64,000 nucleotides of DNA from Alphaproteobacteria bacterium (GCA_016124655.1 WGNI01000005.1:62001-126000), one strand, 5' to 3'; numbered from the stretch's first letter, positions 1-11,278 are shown. Numbers and translations: made by a program. The notes: generated from the letters alone by a model not told the origin.

Positions 1-2
1 GC

Positions 3-1106
3 GACGACGAAGATGAGGGGATTGGCGGCTATTGGTCGATCTCGCGCTACGAAGACATCATGGCGGTGGACACCAACCACCAGGCCTTTTCATCGGACGC
101 CTTCAAGGGCGGCATCACGCTCCGCAATTTCGACGAAGATTTCGTCCTGCCGATGTTCATCGCCATGGACCCGCCCAAGCACGACGTGCAGCGCAAGACC
201 GTCAGCCCCATCGTCGCGCCGGATTATTTGGCGGAACTGGAAAGCGTCATCCGCGAGCGCGCGTCCGGCCTCTTGGATGCCGTTCCCGTCAACGAGACGT
301 TCGACTGGGTCGATGCGATTTCCATCGAATTGACCACGCAGATGCTGGCGACCCTGTTCGATTTTCCTTGGGAAGAGCGGCGCAAGCTGACCCGCTGGTC
401 AGACGTGGCCACCGCCATCCCCGGCGCCGGCATCGTGGACACCGAAGAACAGCGCCGCGCCGAACTCATGGAATGCCTGGCGTATTTCCAGGGCCTCTGG
501 AACGAACGGGTGAACAAGCCGCCGCAGCGCGACCTGATCTCCATGCTCGCGCACGGCGAAAGCACGCGGAACATGGAGCCGATGGAGTACCTCGGCAACA
601 TCATCCTCTTGATCGTCGGCGGCAACGACACCACCCGCAATTCAATCTCCGGCGGGCTCTACGCGCTCAACAAATATCCCGCCGAGTACGAGAAACTGCG
701 CAAGAACCCCGCCATCATCCCGAACATGGTGTCGGAGATCATTCGCTGGCAGACCCCGCTCGCTTATATGCGCCGCACCTGCATTCAGGACACCGAAGTC
801 GGCGGCAAGACGATCAAGGAAGGCGACAAGGTCGCCATGTGGTACGTGTCGGGCAACCGCGATCCGGCGCTGTTCGATAATGCGCACGATCTCGTCATCG
901 ATCGCCCCAATGCGCGCCGGCACATGGCCTTCGGCTTCGGCATCCACCGCTGCGTCGGCAACCGCCTGGCGGAAATGCAGCTGCGCGTGGTGTGGGAGGA
1001 GATCCTGAAGCGCTGGTCGCACGTCGAGGTGATGGACGAGCCCGAGCGCGTCTATTCCAGCTTCGTGAAGGGCTACGCCAAGCTGCCGGTGCGCATCCGC
1101 GGCTGA
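3..1106 (+). CDS. Cytochrome P450, CYP153-like terminal alkane/fatty-acid hydroxylase (5' end outside window)
   Basis: Heme-thiolate monooxygenase. Visible are the I-helix motif GGNDTT, the ExxR motif (EIIR) and the Cys-ligand loop FGFGIHRCVG. The surrounding wording (LIVGGNDTTRNS, YVSGNRDPALF, HRCVGNRLAEMQ) is that of the CYP153 family, whose members hydroxylate the terminal carbon of medium-chain alkanes and fatty acids using ferredoxin and ferredoxin reductase. The reading frame is open to the window edge and already P450-like upstream of the first in-window ATG (position 60; GGYWSISRYEDI), so the true start lies outside and about 367 C-terminal residues are seen. No ferredoxin or reductase partner follows. 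Substrate is inferred from family only; a steroid or terpene P450 is a less likely alternative. Confidence 0.9.
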   Translation, partial: DDEDEGIGGYWSISRYEDIMAVDTNHQAFSSDAFKGGITLRNFDEDFVLPMFIAMDPPKHDVQRKTVSPIVAPDYLAELESVIRERASGLLDAVPVNETFDWVDAISIELTTQMLATLFDFPWEERRKLTRWSDVATAIPGAGIVDTEEQRRAELMECLAYFQGLWNERVNKPPQRDLISMLAHGESTRNMEPMEYLGNIILLIVGGNDTTRNSISGGLYALNKYPAEYEKLRKNPAIIPNMVSEIIRWQTPLAYMRRTCIQDTEVGGKTIKEGDKVAMWYVSGNRDPALFDNAHDLVIDRPNARRHMAFGFGIHRCVGNRLAEMQLRVVWEEILKRWSHVEVMDEPERVYSSFVKGYAKLPVRIRG

Positions 1107-1141
1107 GGCGTTCGCGCGCAATTTCTGTGGTGGGGAAAGCG

Positions 1142-2653
1142 ATGCGAAATTGTGTTGCGCTGCTGCTCGCAGCGCTGGCGCTGGCGTTTGCATGCCCAGC
1201 GCACGCAACCGACGGCGAGTGGCGGCGCGCCGAAACAGAGCACTTCGTGCTCTATTCAAACCAGTCGGAGCGGCGCCTGCGCGAAGCTGCACAGCAGCTG
1301 GAAGCGTTCGACTGGTTGCTGCGCACCGTCATGGGCGTCACCGATGCCGAAACGTATCCCAAGCTTGACGTCTATCTGCTGGGTTCGCGGGAATCCCTGC
1401 GCATTCTTTGGCCGGATGTCGATCGCAACGTTGCGGGATTTTACGCTGCTTCGCCGGAGGCCATTCAGGCCTTTGCCGTTGCCAGTGAACGCTATGGCTT
1501 GGATGGGCCGCAAATCCTGTTTCACGAGTACGCCCACCACTTCATGCACCAGCATTTCGCCAATGCGTATCCCGCGTGGTTCGTTGAGGGTTTCGCTGAA
1601 TATATGGCCACGGCCGATATCACGCTCGATCGCGTGCAATGGGGAGAATACTCCGTCGGCCGCGCGTTGACCTTGGTGGAAGGCCGATGGCTGCCGATCG
1701 ATCGCCTCCTGCGAAATCAGGGGATCGAGTCCACCGACGATCGCCAGAGATTCTACGCGCAGAGTTGGCTGCTGACGCATTTCTTCTATAGCTCGCCGGA
1801 AAACACGCAGCTTTTCCTGCGTTATTTGCAGCGCCTGCGCGACGGCGCGGACGCGGTGGCGGCGCTCTCAGAAGTCACGGGCCAGACGCCCGAAGCCTTC
1901 GAGCAGACGCTGCGCGCATACTCTCGCGCACGCATCGGCTACCAGCGGCTGCGCACGCCCGACAGGGCGGCGGCGTCGATTGTCGTGACGCGCCTCTCCT
2001 CGGCCGCAGACGACGTGCTGTTGCCCCATGCGCGCATGCGCTGGCGGGTCAAGGCCAATGATCGCGCCGCATTTCTGGAACAGATTCGCAGCCTCTCAGC
2101 GCCGCATATGAGCGACCCAATCGCGCGCCGGGCGATGGCGCGCGCGGAAATTCAATACGGCTCGCGGCCCGCGGGGCGGGAATTGCTAGCGCCGCTGATC
2201 GCCAGCGGCTCAACCGATGTGGAAGCCCTCTATCTGATGGGGCTCAGCTATGTGTTGGACGCAGAGGACGCCGAAAACGACACGGCCATCTATGCGCAGA
2301 GCCGGCCTTACTTCGCCAGGGCGTTCCGCGCCGACCCGCTCAACGCCCCGACGCTGTATCGCTACGGATTGTCGTTCGCCTGGGATCCCGGACCGATGCC
2401 GCCGGCGCGGCTGGACGTGCTGGTGCAGGCCTACAATTTCTTCCCCCAGGTTGATGAGATCGCTGCTGCGACGGCGTTCGAGCTTGGCGAGGCGGGCCGC
2501 GTCGACGATGCGGTCGCCGTGCTGACGCCTCTCTTGCAGGACCCACATCGTCCCGAGGCCGCTCGACAGGCCCGAGAGATGCTGGCGCAGATCAGACGCA
2601 TGCACGGCGGCGCAGACGAAGACGCGCCCCAAAAGGAGGCGGAGGGGAACTGA
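1142..2653 (+). CDS. Secreted gluzincin-like metalloprotease with helical repeats (DUF1570-like)
   Basis: 503 residues. The start at 1142 is chosen because it opens a clear signal peptide (MRNCVALLLAALALAFACPAHA), although the frame is open further upstream. The zinc site HEYAH lies at residues 128-132 and is followed by WFVEGFAEY (Glu149 as probable third ligand), the arrangement of gluzincin peptidases and DUF1570-type proteins. The C-terminal half is helical and looks like degenerate TPR repeats. Expected to act in the periplasm or outside the cell; the substrate is unknown. It lies 35 bp after the P450 on the same strand and 90 bp before gyrB, with no evident functional link to either. 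Confidence 0.75.
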   Translation: MRNCVALLLAALALAFACPAHATDGEWRRAETEHFVLYSNQSERRLREAAQQLEAFDWLLRTVMGVTDAETYPKLDVYLLGSRESLRILWPDVDRNVAGFYAASPEAIQAFAVASERYGLDGPQILFHEYAHHFMHQHFANAYPAWFVEGFAEYMATADITLDRVQWGEYSVGRALTLVEGRWLPIDRLLRNQGIESTDDRQRFYAQSWLLTHFFYSSPENTQLFLRYLQRLRDGADAVAALSEVTGQTPEAFEQTLRAYSRARIGYQRLRTPDRAAASIVVTRLSSAADDVLLPHARMRWRVKANDRAAFLEQIRSLSAPHMSDPIARRAMARAEIQYGSRPAGRELLAPLIASGSTDVEALYLMGLSYVLDAEDAENDTAIYAQSRPYFARAFRADPLNAPTLYRYGLSFAWDPGPMPPARLDVLVQAYNFFPQVDEIAAATAFELGEAGRVDDAVAVLTPLLQDPHRPEAARQAREMLAQIRRMHGGADEDAPQKEAEGN

Positions 2654-5140
<2,487 letters not shown>

Positions 5141-5142
5141 CC

Positions 5143-6681
5143 TTAGATCCGCGTTTCGCGGCCTTCCCAGAACGGCTCGCGCAGCTTGCGCTTGAAGATT
5201 TTCCCGGAATCCTCGCGCGGCAAATCCGTCGCGAAATCGACGGTTCTTGGCACCTTGTAGCCCGCGATGTGCTCGCGCAGATAGGCGCGCACGTCGCCGC
5301 TGGTCAGCGCAGCGCTCGGCTGCAGCTGCACCACCGCGTGCACCGCCTCGCCATACTCGTCGTCGGGCACGCCAAACACCGCGCAATCGGCGACGCCCGG
5401 CATCTTGTGCAGCTCCGCCTCGATCTCGGCGGGATAAATGTTCACGCCGCCGGAAATGATCATGTCCTTGGCGCGGTCGCACAGATACAAGAACCCGTCC
5501 TTGTCGAGGTAACCGACATCGCCCGGCGCGATCAGCCCGGCCTTCTCCGACGCCAGGCGTTTTGCGTGATCGCGGTGGTAGGTGAAGTCCGCCAGCTGCG
5601 GAAACCGCGCCACCACTTCGCCGATCTCGCCGGGCGGCAGGCTTTCCCCGCGCTCATTGATCACACGCACATCCGCGCCGGCGAACGCTCTGCCCACGGT
5701 GCCGGGATGCGCCAGCCAGTCTTCTGACGTGCAGAACACAACGCCGGCGGTTTCCGTGGAGCCGTAATATTCATTGATGACGGGCCCCCACCACTCGATC
5801 ATGGCGCGCTTTACGGGCGCAGGGCAGGGCGCGGCCGCATGCACCACAAAGCGCAGCGACGAGAGATCGTATTTCGCCCGCACGGCGTCCGGAAGTTTCA
5901 ACAAGCGTGAAAACATGATCGGCACCATGTGCAGATGCGTCACGCGTTCCCGCTCGATCAACCCCAGCAGCTCTTCCGCATCGAAGCGCGGCTGCAGCCG
6001 CAGCGTGCCCCCGATGCGCGCGCATGAAAGCCCATAGGCGTTCGGGGCGGAGTGGTACATCGGACCCGTCATCACGCTGACGATGCTGTCCGCCTCTTCA
6101 GCGCGCAGACCGAAAATATGCCCGAGGATGCTTGTGTAAAACTCTGTCTGCTCCGGCGTAGGAGGCGCGCGACGCACGCCCTTGGGCTTTCCCGTCGTGC
6201 CCGACGTGTAAATGATCGTGCCCGGCGCCGCCTCTGCCGGGCCGTCATACGGCGCAAAGGAACGCAGCCACGCGTCCCAGTCTGTCGCGTCGCGCGGCAG
6301 CGCGCACGCGTCGGCAGAAAGTCCGTACGCGCTTTGAATTTCTGGTGGCGTAGGAACGCAAAGCACGCTCGCGTGCGGCGGCGCGACGGATTTGACGAGC
6401 GGATAGAGGTCCGCGTGCGCCACGATGACCTTCGCGCCGGAATTCTCAAACAAATACGTCGCTTCGTCCGCCGTATAGTGCCAGTTCACCGGCGTGGAGT
6501 ACGCGCCCACCAGGCCTGCTGCGAAGCTTGCTTCGAAGAATGCGAAATCATTGCGCAGATAAAGCGCAACGAGGTCGCCCTTCTCCACCCCAAGGCTGCG
6601 CAACCCGGACGCCGCGCGCGCCGCGCGGTCCTGCAGCGAAGCCATGCCCAACACGCGCGCGCCGCTCCGGAGTTCGCCCAT
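5143..6681 (-). CDS. AMP-forming acyl-CoA synthetase / long-chain-fatty-acid-CoA ligase family
   Basis: Adenylate-forming enzyme of 512 aa that would activate a carboxylic acid with ATP and join it to CoA. Seen are the P-loop YTSGTTGKPKG, the YGSTE motif, the hinge region GDVGYLDKDGFLYLCDRAKDMI and the catalytic C-terminal lysine in DSGKIFKRKLRE. A GAGGAAAC ribosome site sits just upstream of the chosen ATG. The closest class is the FadD/medium-long-chain type, but the acid cannot be named. It is the only other lipid-activation gene near the P450 and the acyl-CoA dehydrogenase at 15.2 kb, so a fatty-acid role is likely. Confidence 0.88.
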   Translation of the reverse strand: MGELRSGARVLGMASLQDRAARAASGLRSLGVEKGDLVALYLRNDFAFFEASFAAGLVGAYSTPVNWHYTADEATYLFENSGAKVIVAHADLYPLVKSVAPPHASVLCVPTPPEIQSAYGLSADACALPRDATDWDAWLRSFAPYDGPAEAAPGTIIYTSGTTGKPKGVRRAPPTPEQTEFYTSILGHIFGLRAEEADSIVSVMTGPMYHSAPNAYGLSCARIGGTLRLQPRFDAEELLGLIERERVTHLHMVPIMFSRLLKLPDAVRAKYDLSSLRFVVHAAAPCPAPVKRAMIEWWGPVINEYYGSTETAGVVFCTSEDWLAHPGTVGRAFAGADVRVINERGESLPPGEIGEVVARFPQLADFTYHRDHAKRLASEKAGLIAPGDVGYLDKDGFLYLCDRAKDMIISGGVNIYPAEIEAELHKMPGVADCAVFGVPDDEYGEAVHAVVQLQPSAALTSGDVRAYLREHIAGYKVPRTVDFATDLPREDSGKIFKRKLREPFWEGRETRI

Positions 6682-7059
6682 GATGCCGTTTCCTCATTGC
6701 GTTCATGCGCAATCGACATGAGGGCGCGGCGTCTGTCCAGCGTCGCCAATGCGATGCGCGGCATTGACGTTTCGTTGATTGAGGTTCAACATCCACACAC
6801 GTCAAAAGCGCCTGCGCGCGCGGCATCCGACAGATGTCGCTCTGCAGCACTCAGCGCCAGGAAACGCCGTTGCGCAGACGGTTTTTGACGCCGGACGATC
6901 ACGTCCGCTCGGCCGGCAGCGGCCAATAAAAAAGCGGGTGTCTTTCAACGGCCGGCGCGCCGATCGCGCTTCAGCAACTGGAGCTGACTGCGGGACAAAT
7001 CATAAACAAATACGCCGCCGCTCTTGGCGGAATGGCCGCAGCGCCGCACAACACCGCCC
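6682..7059. other. Intergenic region between divergent genes
   Basis: 378 bp separate the divergently transcribed acyl-CoA synthetase and thpR. No convincing protein, RNA gene or strong palindrome was seen. It must contain the promoters of both genes; the stretch around 6925 (ATAAAAAAG) is locally AT-rich but no box can be assigned with confidence. Confidence 0.4.
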
Positions 7060-7608
7060 ATGTCGCTTCGCCTCTTCGCCGCGCTGGATCTGCCAGACGA
7101 GGTCGCCGATCGCCTCATGCCGCTGATGCGCGGCGTGCCCGGCGCGAAATGGCGGCCGCGTGAAAACCTGCATTTGACGTTGCGGTTCTTCGGCGAAGTG
7201 CACGAGCGCATTGCCGAAGATATCGACGCCGCCCTGGACGAGGCCGCGGCGCGATGCGCCCCGTTTGATGTGCAGCTGAAGGGCGCCGGCGCATTCGGCG
7301 GCGCCGATGCCCACACGCTCTGGATTGGCGCTGCAGAAAACGAAGCGCTCGCGCGGCTGGCCGCGCACTGTGAGCGTGCAGCCCGCGCCTGCGGTCTGAA
7401 GCCTGAGCCGCGCAAATTCACGCCGCACGTCACGATCGCCTATCTCGCCGGCGCGCCTGTCGACCGCGTGCAGGCCTTCATTGCGCGGTGCAACCTGTTT
7501 CAAAGCGCATCATGGCGCGTCGATCGCTTCGCGCTCTATTCCAGCGTTGTGCGCCGCAATGCGCCGAGCATATACGTCGCAGAATCGGACTACGCGCTGC
7601 GCGGCTGA
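7060..7608 (+). CDS. thpR: RNA 2',3'-cyclic phosphodiesterase (LigT/ThpR, 2H superfamily)
   Basis: 182-residue 2H phosphoesterase, the usual size for the family. The two catalytic HxTx motifs are HLTL (around residue 38, after WRPRENL) and HVTI (around residue 123, after PRKFTP). Family members open 2',3'-cyclic phosphates at RNA ends. The start MSLRLFAALDLP is the conserved family N-terminus; an in-frame ATG 36 bp upstream (7024) would add residues without family support. A bidirectional hairpin terminator follows 24 bp after the stop. Confidence 0.92.
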   Translation: MSLRLFAALDLPDEVADRLMPLMRGVPGAKWRPRENLHLTLRFFGEVHERIAEDIDAALDEAAARCAPFDVQLKGAGAFGGADAHTLWIGAAENEALARLAAHCERAARACGLKPEPRKFTPHVTIAYLAGAPVDRVQAFIARCNLFQSASWRVDRFALYSSVVRRNAPSIYVAESDYALRG

Positions 7609-7631
7609 TCGCAACACCTAGAACAATGAAA

Positions 7632-7656
7632 AAGGGGCCGGCGAAACCGGCCCCTT
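7632..7656. terminator. Bidirectional hairpin terminator between thpR and the convergent lipoprotein gene
   Basis: A perfect 10-bp stem (AAGGGGCCGG at 7632-7641 with its complement at 7647-7656) encloses a 5-nt CGAAA loop. A-rich sequence precedes it and T/C-rich sequence follows, so it can serve both converging genes. Confidence 0.85.
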
Positions 7657-7685
7657 CTCAGTCGTCTATGAAAACGACGAAAGCG

Positions 7686-8231
7686 TTACGACGTCGGCGT
7701 CGGTTGACGCGGCGCCGGCGCCGGCGCGGGCGCAGGCTCTGGCGCCGCGGCCGTGGTCGGCGGCGGCGTCGCGCCGACATAGCAGCAGCGTACCTGCATT
7801 TCGAGCACGCGCGTATTGAAGCGGCACTCGCTGTCATTGATTTGCCGCAGGATCGAAAGTCCGCCGGCGCTCGAATAATAGCGCGTCTGCACGCAGCTCG
7901 TCAGCGTGTAGCCGTCGCCGCACGAACCGGTGGAGCGGTTGCGAACGGTGCGGGTTTCGCAATTGATGTCGCGCGCCATCGCTTGGTCTGCCGTCGATTG
8001 CGCACGGTCGGCGCGCATGCGGGCGTCGGACGCGACGCCGAACACTTCAGCGATGCGTCCGCTCAACGTGGTGCGGACGTTTTCCGTGTCGCTGTGCTGT
8101 TTGCAGATGTCGTAATTTGCGCGGTCGGGATTGGCGCAATATTCCGCAATGGTTTGATCGCCGGTTCTGTTGGCGCAGGCCGCCGCCGTCGCAGCAAGGC
8201 CGGCAATTGCGACCAGCTTGAAAAAACGCAT
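7686..8231 (-). CDS. Putative lipoprotein of unknown function
   Basis: 181 aa. The signal sequence MRFFKLVAIAGLAATAAACA contains a lipobox-like LATAAAC, so membrane-anchored export is predicted. The middle carries eight or more cysteines (EYCANPD, YDICKQ, NCETRT, SCGDG, SCVQT, ECRFNT, RCCYVG), suggesting disulfides, and the last 30 residues are a Pro/Ala-rich tail. No family was recognised. It faces thpR across the shared terminator and is probably monocistronic. Confidence 0.7.
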   Translation of the reverse strand: MRFFKLVAIAGLAATAAACANRTGDQTIAEYCANPDRANYDICKQHSDTENVRTTLSGRIAEVFGVASDARMRADRAQSTADQAMARDINCETRTVRNRSTGSCGDGYTLTSCVQTRYYSSAGGLSILRQINDSECRFNTRVLEMQVRCCYVGATPPPTTAAAPEPAPAPAPAPRQPTPTS

Positions 8232-8554
8232 CCTGAAACCCTCTCTGAGTGCCCCCGGCGAACCGCTAAGCGCAAGTCGTGCTGTGGGTCAATCCGCGCG
8301 GCGTTAATGTGAAGAATGCGTCATTATTCGCGTAGTTCCGAAAATAACAGCACTATATCGATTTCTGACAAAAGTTTCACGCCCGCGCGCGGTTTTGCAG
8401 CGCCTGTGCGCACCGCCGGACAAGGCGCCATTTGTCAATTCAGTACCGCTTTCCGCAACGGCGAAATGGGCGCGCGCTTGCGCTCGATCGCGGCGCAAAG
8501 GGGTTGTCGAGTCCGGCCCGCGCGCCAACATTATCGACAGTGGAGGTCTTGACG
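8232..8554. other. Intergenic region between divergent envelope-protein genes
   Basis: 323 bp between two divergent small exported-protein genes. The part from about 8305 to 8375 is clearly more AT-rich than its surroundings (TTATTCGCG, AAAATAACAGCACTATATCG) and is the likely promoter zone for one or both. No operator or RNA structure was identified. Confidence 0.4.
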
Positions 8555-8893
8555 ATGCAACGGATTTTCCTCGCGGCGCTGGCTGGCGCGCTGCTTGTTT
8601 CGACCGCCTTCGCACAGGAGGACGCGCCCGCGCCGCCGCCGGTCAATGGCGATGGATCGAGCATCATCGTGCCTGGCGAACGGCCGGGCCCCACGCCGCC
8701 CGCCGATCCGCGCACGACACGCCAGCGCATGCGCGACATCCGCGCCTGGGACCGGTGCGTGATGCAGGTCCAGCGCGCCGCCGACGACGATCCGCTGCGT
8801 CCGCAATTCGAAACTCCGGAAGAACACTGCAGCCAGTCGCTCGGCATGGCCGATCGCTTGTCGGTGCCGATCAGCCGTCAGCTCGCCCGCTGA
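8555..8893 (+). CDS. Small secreted protein of unknown function
   Basis: 112 aa with a clear signal peptide (MQRIFLAALAGALLVSTAFAQ), then a Pro-rich linker and a charged domain with two cysteines (DRCVMQ, EHCSQS). The start is set by the ribosome site GGAGG 9 bp upstream (8542-8546) and by the signal peptide; longer in-frame versions lack both. The last 16 bp overlap the 3' end of the convergent zinc-protease gene. Function unknown. Confidence 0.75.
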   Translation: MQRIFLAALAGALLVSTAFAQEDAPAPPPVNGDGSSIIVPGERPGPTPPADPRTTRQRMRDIRAWDRCVMQVQRAADDDPLRPQFETPEEHCSQSLGMADRLSVPISRQLAR

Positions 8894-9288
8894 TCCGCAG
8901 CGTCGAGCAGCGCGTCCATCGCCTCGTCCGACAACCCGAAATGGTGGCCGATCTCGTGCACCAGCACATGCGCGACCAAGTGGCCGAGATCTTCATCGCC
9001 CCGGTCGATCCATTCCTCAAGGATCGCGCGGCGATACAAGAACACCATCGCCAACTCCGGCGCGGGGTCCGCGATGGAGCGGCGCGTGAGGTCGACGCCG
9101 ACATAAAGGCCCGTGAGATCGAAGGGATCGTCGATCTCAAGATCGCGCAGCGTCTCCTCGTCGGCCAGCTCTTCGATGCGGATCACCACATCGCCCGCGA
9201 GCGTGCGGAACGGCGCCGGAAGGGCCGACCACGCCGCGTGCGCCAAGCGCTCGAAATCGTCGAGGGAAGGGGGAAGATGCACGCCCAT
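8878..9288 (-). CDS. Minimal zincin-like metallopeptidase (DUF1025 type)
   Basis: 136 aa, single domain. The zinc motif HEIGH lies in VLVHEIGHHFGLSDEAMD near the C-terminus; the preceding YRRAILEEW and the wording LTGLYVGVDLTRRS are typical of the small bacterial metallopeptidase family annotated as DUF1025/MMP_TTHA0227-like. No signal peptide, so cytoplasmic. Substrate unknown. The MITE-like element begins only 34 bp upstream of its ATG, so its promoter may lie in or be altered by that element. Confidence 0.85.
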   Translation of the reverse strand: MGVHLPPSLDDFERLAHAAWSALPAPFRTLAGDVVIRIEELADEETLRDLEIDDPFDLTGLYVGVDLTRRSIADPAPELAMVFLYRRAILEEWIDRGDEDLGHLVAHVLVHEIGHHFGLSDEAMDALLDAADQRAS

Positions 9289-9321
9289 GGCGCAGAAGGT
9301 GGCGATGCCGGCCGATCCGGT

Positions 9322-9636
9322 CTAGCAGGCTGCTGAGAAAGTATCGCGGGCCGCGATGCGAGCCGGTTTGTGGTCTGGCCAGGAGGGACGGCGCAGGCGG
9401 GGCGAGCCCCGTCAAGCCGGCCCGACGCAGCCAGAGCGCGAACCGGCCGCACAGGCGGCAGTTCACAACGCTTTGCAATGCATGGCGTTTTCGATTGTAT
9501 CCGATGCGGGGCGCTTTTCCGCTTGGGGTTCGTCGCGCGGCTCGCCAATATCCAGATATTGGCGCCGCCGCGCTTCTGCCCCAATCGAAAAATCGCCGCC
9601 GTCGCGGCTCACGAGACTTTCTCAGCAGCCTGCTAG
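9322..9636. mobile_element. MITE-like non-autonomous element with perfect terminal inverted repeats
   Basis: A 21-bp sequence starting CTAGCAGGCTGCTGAG at 9322-9342 recurs as an exact reverse complement at 9616-9636. The match continues imperfectly inward for about 16 more bp. CTAG at both outer edges could be a 4-bp target duplication or part of the repeat. The interior (about 270 bp) encodes no transposase; it has an inner 9-bp palindrome (9544-9552 / 9555-9563). An open frame runs through it and ends ETFSAAC-stop inside the right end, as expected of an end sequence that merely happens to translate. Inferred to be mobilised in trans by an IS not in this window. Confidence 0.8.
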
Positions 9637-9691
9637 GCCGCCGCGCAATGACCGCATTTCCGCGCTTCACTCGCGCGTGCAGGAGAGCCGC

Positions 9692-10777
9692 ATGAAGGGC
9701 GAACGCTGGGCTTGGATCGGCGGCGGCATCGTCGCTGGCGCGCTGGCCGCGCTGGTGCTGCAGCCGCTCGTGCCCGCGCCGACCGAGGCGCAAGGGCCGG
9801 CGACGCTGCGCCAGGCCGCGGTGCGCGGCGCGTTCTCCGCCTCCGAGCAATCGACGATCCGGATTTTCGAAGCCGCCGCGCCGTCGGTGGTGCAGGTGGT
9901 GCAGGTCGCCCAGTCCCTGGCGGGCATCGAGGCGGTCGGTTCGGGCAGCGGCTTTGTCTGGGATTCAAGCGGCCACATCGTCACCAACGCGCACGTCGTC
10001 GGCGACGCCAACATCGTTCTGGTGCGTCTGGTCAGCGGGGAAACTCTGCGCGCGAATGTCGTCGGTCGCGCGCCCAATTACGATATCGCCGTCATTCGGC
10101 TTGACGGCGCCCGCACCTTGCCCCCGCCGGCCGCGATTGGCGCCTCGACCACGCTGCAGGTCGGCCAGGCGACGTTCGCGATTGGCAATCCGTTCGGCCT
10201 CGACCACACCCTGACGACCGGCGTTATCTCCGCGCTGGAGCGTCGCCTGCCGACCAGCTCGGGCCGCGAAATCGCCAACGTCATCCAGACCGACGCGGCC
10301 ATCAATCCCGGCAATTCCGGCGGCCCGCTCCTGGACAGCGCCGGCCGCGTGATCGGCGTGAACTCGGCGATTTTCTCGCCTTCCGGCGCCTATGCCGGCA
10401 TCGGCTTCGCGATCCCGATCGACACCGTCAATCGCGTCGCCACGGAGTTGATCCGCTCCGGGCGCGTGCCCACGCCCGGCATCGGCATCATCGCAGCGGA
10501 TGAGAGCGTGTCCGCGCGGCTGGGGTTGGAGGGGATCATCATCTACGGGGTGCAGCCGGGCTCGGCCGCCGCCCGCTCAGGCCTGCGCGGCACTGACGTC
10601 CGTCGCGGCGTGCTGGGCGATGTGATCACCCAGGTCAATGGCCAGCCCGTGCGTCGCCTGGCGGACTTCACCAACGCGCTGGAGACCGCGGGCATCGGCC
10701 AGACGGTCGCGCTCTCGGTTCTGCGCAACAACCGGCCCACCGAATTGCGCGTGCGCGTGGAGGATGTTGGAGATTAG
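9692..10777 (+). CDS. HtrA/DegP-type periplasmic serine protease with one PDZ domain
   Basis: 361 aa, S1C family. An N-terminal membrane anchor (WAWIGGGIVAGALAALVLQP, residues 6-25) exports the trypsin-like domain, whose triad is His101 (VTNAHVV), Asp131 (NYDIAVI) and Ser209 (NPGNSGGP). A single PDZ domain occupies about residues 265-360, so it resembles DegS rather than two-PDZ DegP. The start at 9692 has AGGAGA 6 bp upstream; the frame is also open through the MITE-like element, but that reading lacks a ribosome site. Expected roles are periplasmic protein quality control or regulated cleavage of an anti-sigma factor; neither can be told apart here. Confidence 0.9.
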   Translation: MKGERWAWIGGGIVAGALAALVLQPLVPAPTEAQGPATLRQAAVRGAFSASEQSTIRIFEAAAPSVVQVVQVAQSLAGIEAVGSGSGFVWDSSGHIVTNAHVVGDANIVLVRLVSGETLRANVVGRAPNYDIAVIRLDGARTLPPPAAIGASTTLQVGQATFAIGNPFGLDHTLTTGVISALERRLPTSSGREIANVIQTDAAINPGNSGGPLLDSAGRVIGVNSAIFSPSGAYAGIGFAIPIDTVNRVATELIRSGRVPTPGIGIIAADESVSARLGLEGIIIYGVQPGSAAARSGLRGTDVRRGVLGDVITQVNGQPVRRLADFTNALETAGIGQTVALSVLRNNRPTELRVRVEDVGD

Positions 10778-11178
10778 GCCCTTGCGGGCTTCATGCTGGG
10801 CGGCTGCCACAGCTCCAGCTTGTTGCCCTCCGGGTCCATCACCCACCCGAAGCGGCCAAACTCGGACTCCTCGATCTTGTCGTCCACCGCGCAGCCGCCC
10901 GCGCGCAGCGCCGCCAGCGATGCGTCGAGGTCCTCCACCACGTAATTGACCATCACCTTGGCTGTGCTGGGCGCGAAATAGTCGGACGTATCGGAGAACA
11001 GGCTCCAGATCGTCGCCCCGTCAAAGTCCGGCCGGTCCGGCGTCGACCAGGAAAAGCCCAGCCCGCCCCAATCCTGAATGTCGAAGCCCATGTTCTGGCG
11101 GTACCAGGCCTTCAGCGCCTCGGGGTCTTTTGCTTTCAGAAACACGCCGCCGATGCCGACCACTTTGTGTGCGCCCAT
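10774..11178 (-). CDS. VOC (glyoxalase/bleomycin-resistance fold) family protein
   Basis: 134 aa. The N-terminus VGIGGVFLKAKDPEALKAWYRQNMGF and C-terminus GWVMDPEGNKLELWQPP are the standard two halves of the VOC fold, with the terminal Glu (LELW) in the usual metal position. The start is set by AGGAG 9 bp upstream; the frame is open further upstream without support. Its 3' end overlaps the htrA stop by 4 bp. The reaction (lyase, isomerase, dioxygenase or resistance protein) cannot be told. Confidence 0.85.
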   Translation of the reverse strand: MGAHKVVGIGGVFLKAKDPEALKAWYRQNMGFDIQDWGGLGFSWSTPDRPDFDGATIWSLFSDTSDYFAPSTAKVMVNYVVEDLDASLAALRAGGCAVDDKIEESEFGRFGWVMDPEGNKLELWQPPSMKPARA

Positions 11179-11264
11179 GGCTGTTTCTCCTGGCTGTCGT
11201 TCGTGAAGGGACCGCGGGTTTTCGCACACGCTGACCGCCGCGGCCACAGTGCCGCCAAAATTGG

Positions 11265-11278
11265 TGACGCTAGCGTCA
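11265..11278. promoter_or_regulatory. Perfect 14-bp palindrome, candidate operator
   Basis: TGACGCTAGCGTCA is a perfect dyad in the 196-bp region between the divergent VOC gene and the diiron-oxygenase gene, 97 bp upstream of the latter's ATG. Such uninterrupted dyads are typical TetR-family operator sites. No regulator gene is adjacent, so a trans-acting regulator is inferred. Confidence 0.5.

Noticed and set aside
9370-9636. 88-aa protein inside the MITE-like element
   Set aside because: The frame ends inside the terminal repeat, has no ribosome site or domain, and both strands stay open there because of composition.
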